This document shows, piece after piece, positions 63,946-64,000 of a stretch of 64,000 nucleotides of DNA. Within the stretch, counting starts at the first letter, position 1. Every line of letters begins with the position of its first letter. This stretch comes from CAYLNL01 sp964385175 (lineage in GTDB: Bacteria > Bacteroidota > Bacteroidia > Flavobacteriales > Flavobacteriaceae). The notes under the pieces are model-generated. The model had not been told where the DNA came from. It did no database searches and worked only from the letters and a program-made list of their open reading frames with translations. The position numbers were made by a program, and so were the translations under genes. The stretch covers positions 62,001 through 126,000 of the forward strand of contig CAYLNL010000005.1 in the NCBI GenBank assembly GCA_964385175.1, in the 5' to 3' direction.

Positions 63946-64000
63946 ATGCCCTATAAAATAAACCTTCTTGATAGATATTCATGGATACCGGTTCCACCCG
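63946..64000 (+). CDS. Start of an unidentified gene (partial), possibly fumarylacetoacetase
   Basis: Eighteen codons are visible (MPYKINLLDRYSWIPVPP), open to the window edge and preceded by a good promoter. The RYSWIPVPP run is reminiscent of fumarylacetoacetase N-termini (..SW-x-x-V..), but this is too short to be sure. An ATG at 63920 opens only a 13-codon frame. Confidence 0.4.
   Translation, partial: MPYKINLLDRYSWIPVPP

Noticed and set aside
1..64000. tRNA, 5S/16S/23S rRNA, insertion sequences
   Set aside because: I looked for tRNA-like T-loop sequence (GGTTCGA), rRNA signatures and transposases and saw none; the only RNA gene found is the SRP RNA.

Overview
The window looks like a chromosomal segment of a Bacteroidota bacterium, most likely Flavobacteriia. 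The evidence is a type IX secretion C-terminal sorting domain, atpD-atpC apart from the other ATP synthase genes and followed by a bioF-like gene, a short CarB and a short AtpC, DUF4837 next to a LysM lytic transglycosylase, DUF4301 next to rsmG, and many promoters of the Bacteroidota form TAnnTTTG in front of genes. Family and genus cannot be fixed by reading alone.

Layout. 1-0.34 kb: 3' end of carB. 0.8-5.8 kb: two secreted proteins on the minus strand, a 1184-residue type IX cargo and a protein with VGIGT motifs and a 249-bp tandem duplication. 6.4-13.3 kb: a membrane-bound TPR/AraC regulator, a 59-codon RiPP-precursor-like gene between intergenic repeats, and a giant hybrid two-component regulator. 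13.4-17.8 kb: rmuC and a three-gene iron-chelate/cobalamin-type ABC importer. 17.9-26.5 kb: a beta-helix lipoprotein, atpDC, a bioF-like gene, obg, an mlaD-like gene and a membrane Fe-S protein. 26.6-29.0 kb: a LytTR response regulator, a 2TM protein and a LytS-like kinase fused to a second 2TM domain.

29.3-44.3 kb alternates three different restriction-modification systems (an R/M pair with an SPPY, probably N4-cytosine, methylase; a Dam-like methylase with a PD-(D/E)XK nuclease; a single-chain nuclease-methylase) with housekeeping genes (S1/P1 nuclease, pheT, prfA, an M20 peptidase, a PcrA/UvrD helicase). The CCG Fe-S protein that is the expected partner of the Fe-S protein at 25.1-26.5 kb lies just beyond, at 44.5 kb, as if one gene cluster had been split.

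45.5-64 kb is mostly housekeeping: an envelope operon (TM2, DUF2752, a small membrane protein, M48 protease), DUF4837 and a LysM transglycosylase, ahcY, a phosphopantetheinyl transferase, pnuC and a nadR-like NAD-salvage pair, DUF4301, rsmG, a transaldolase-like gene, a short-chain dehydrogenase, the small SRP RNA, glutaminyl cyclase, a second beta-helix lipoprotein, glyA and the first codons of another gene.

The strongest candidate for something undescribed is the orphan precursor peptide at 8528-8707. It has a leader ending in Gly-Gly like Bacteroidota class I lanthipeptide leaders and a cysteine-free Ser/Thr-rich core carrying STQTST twice, written with six different synonymous codons each time. 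It has a predicted terminator, and no modification enzyme is encoded in the window. Next in interest are the dispersed restriction-modification systems and the split Fe-S cluster.
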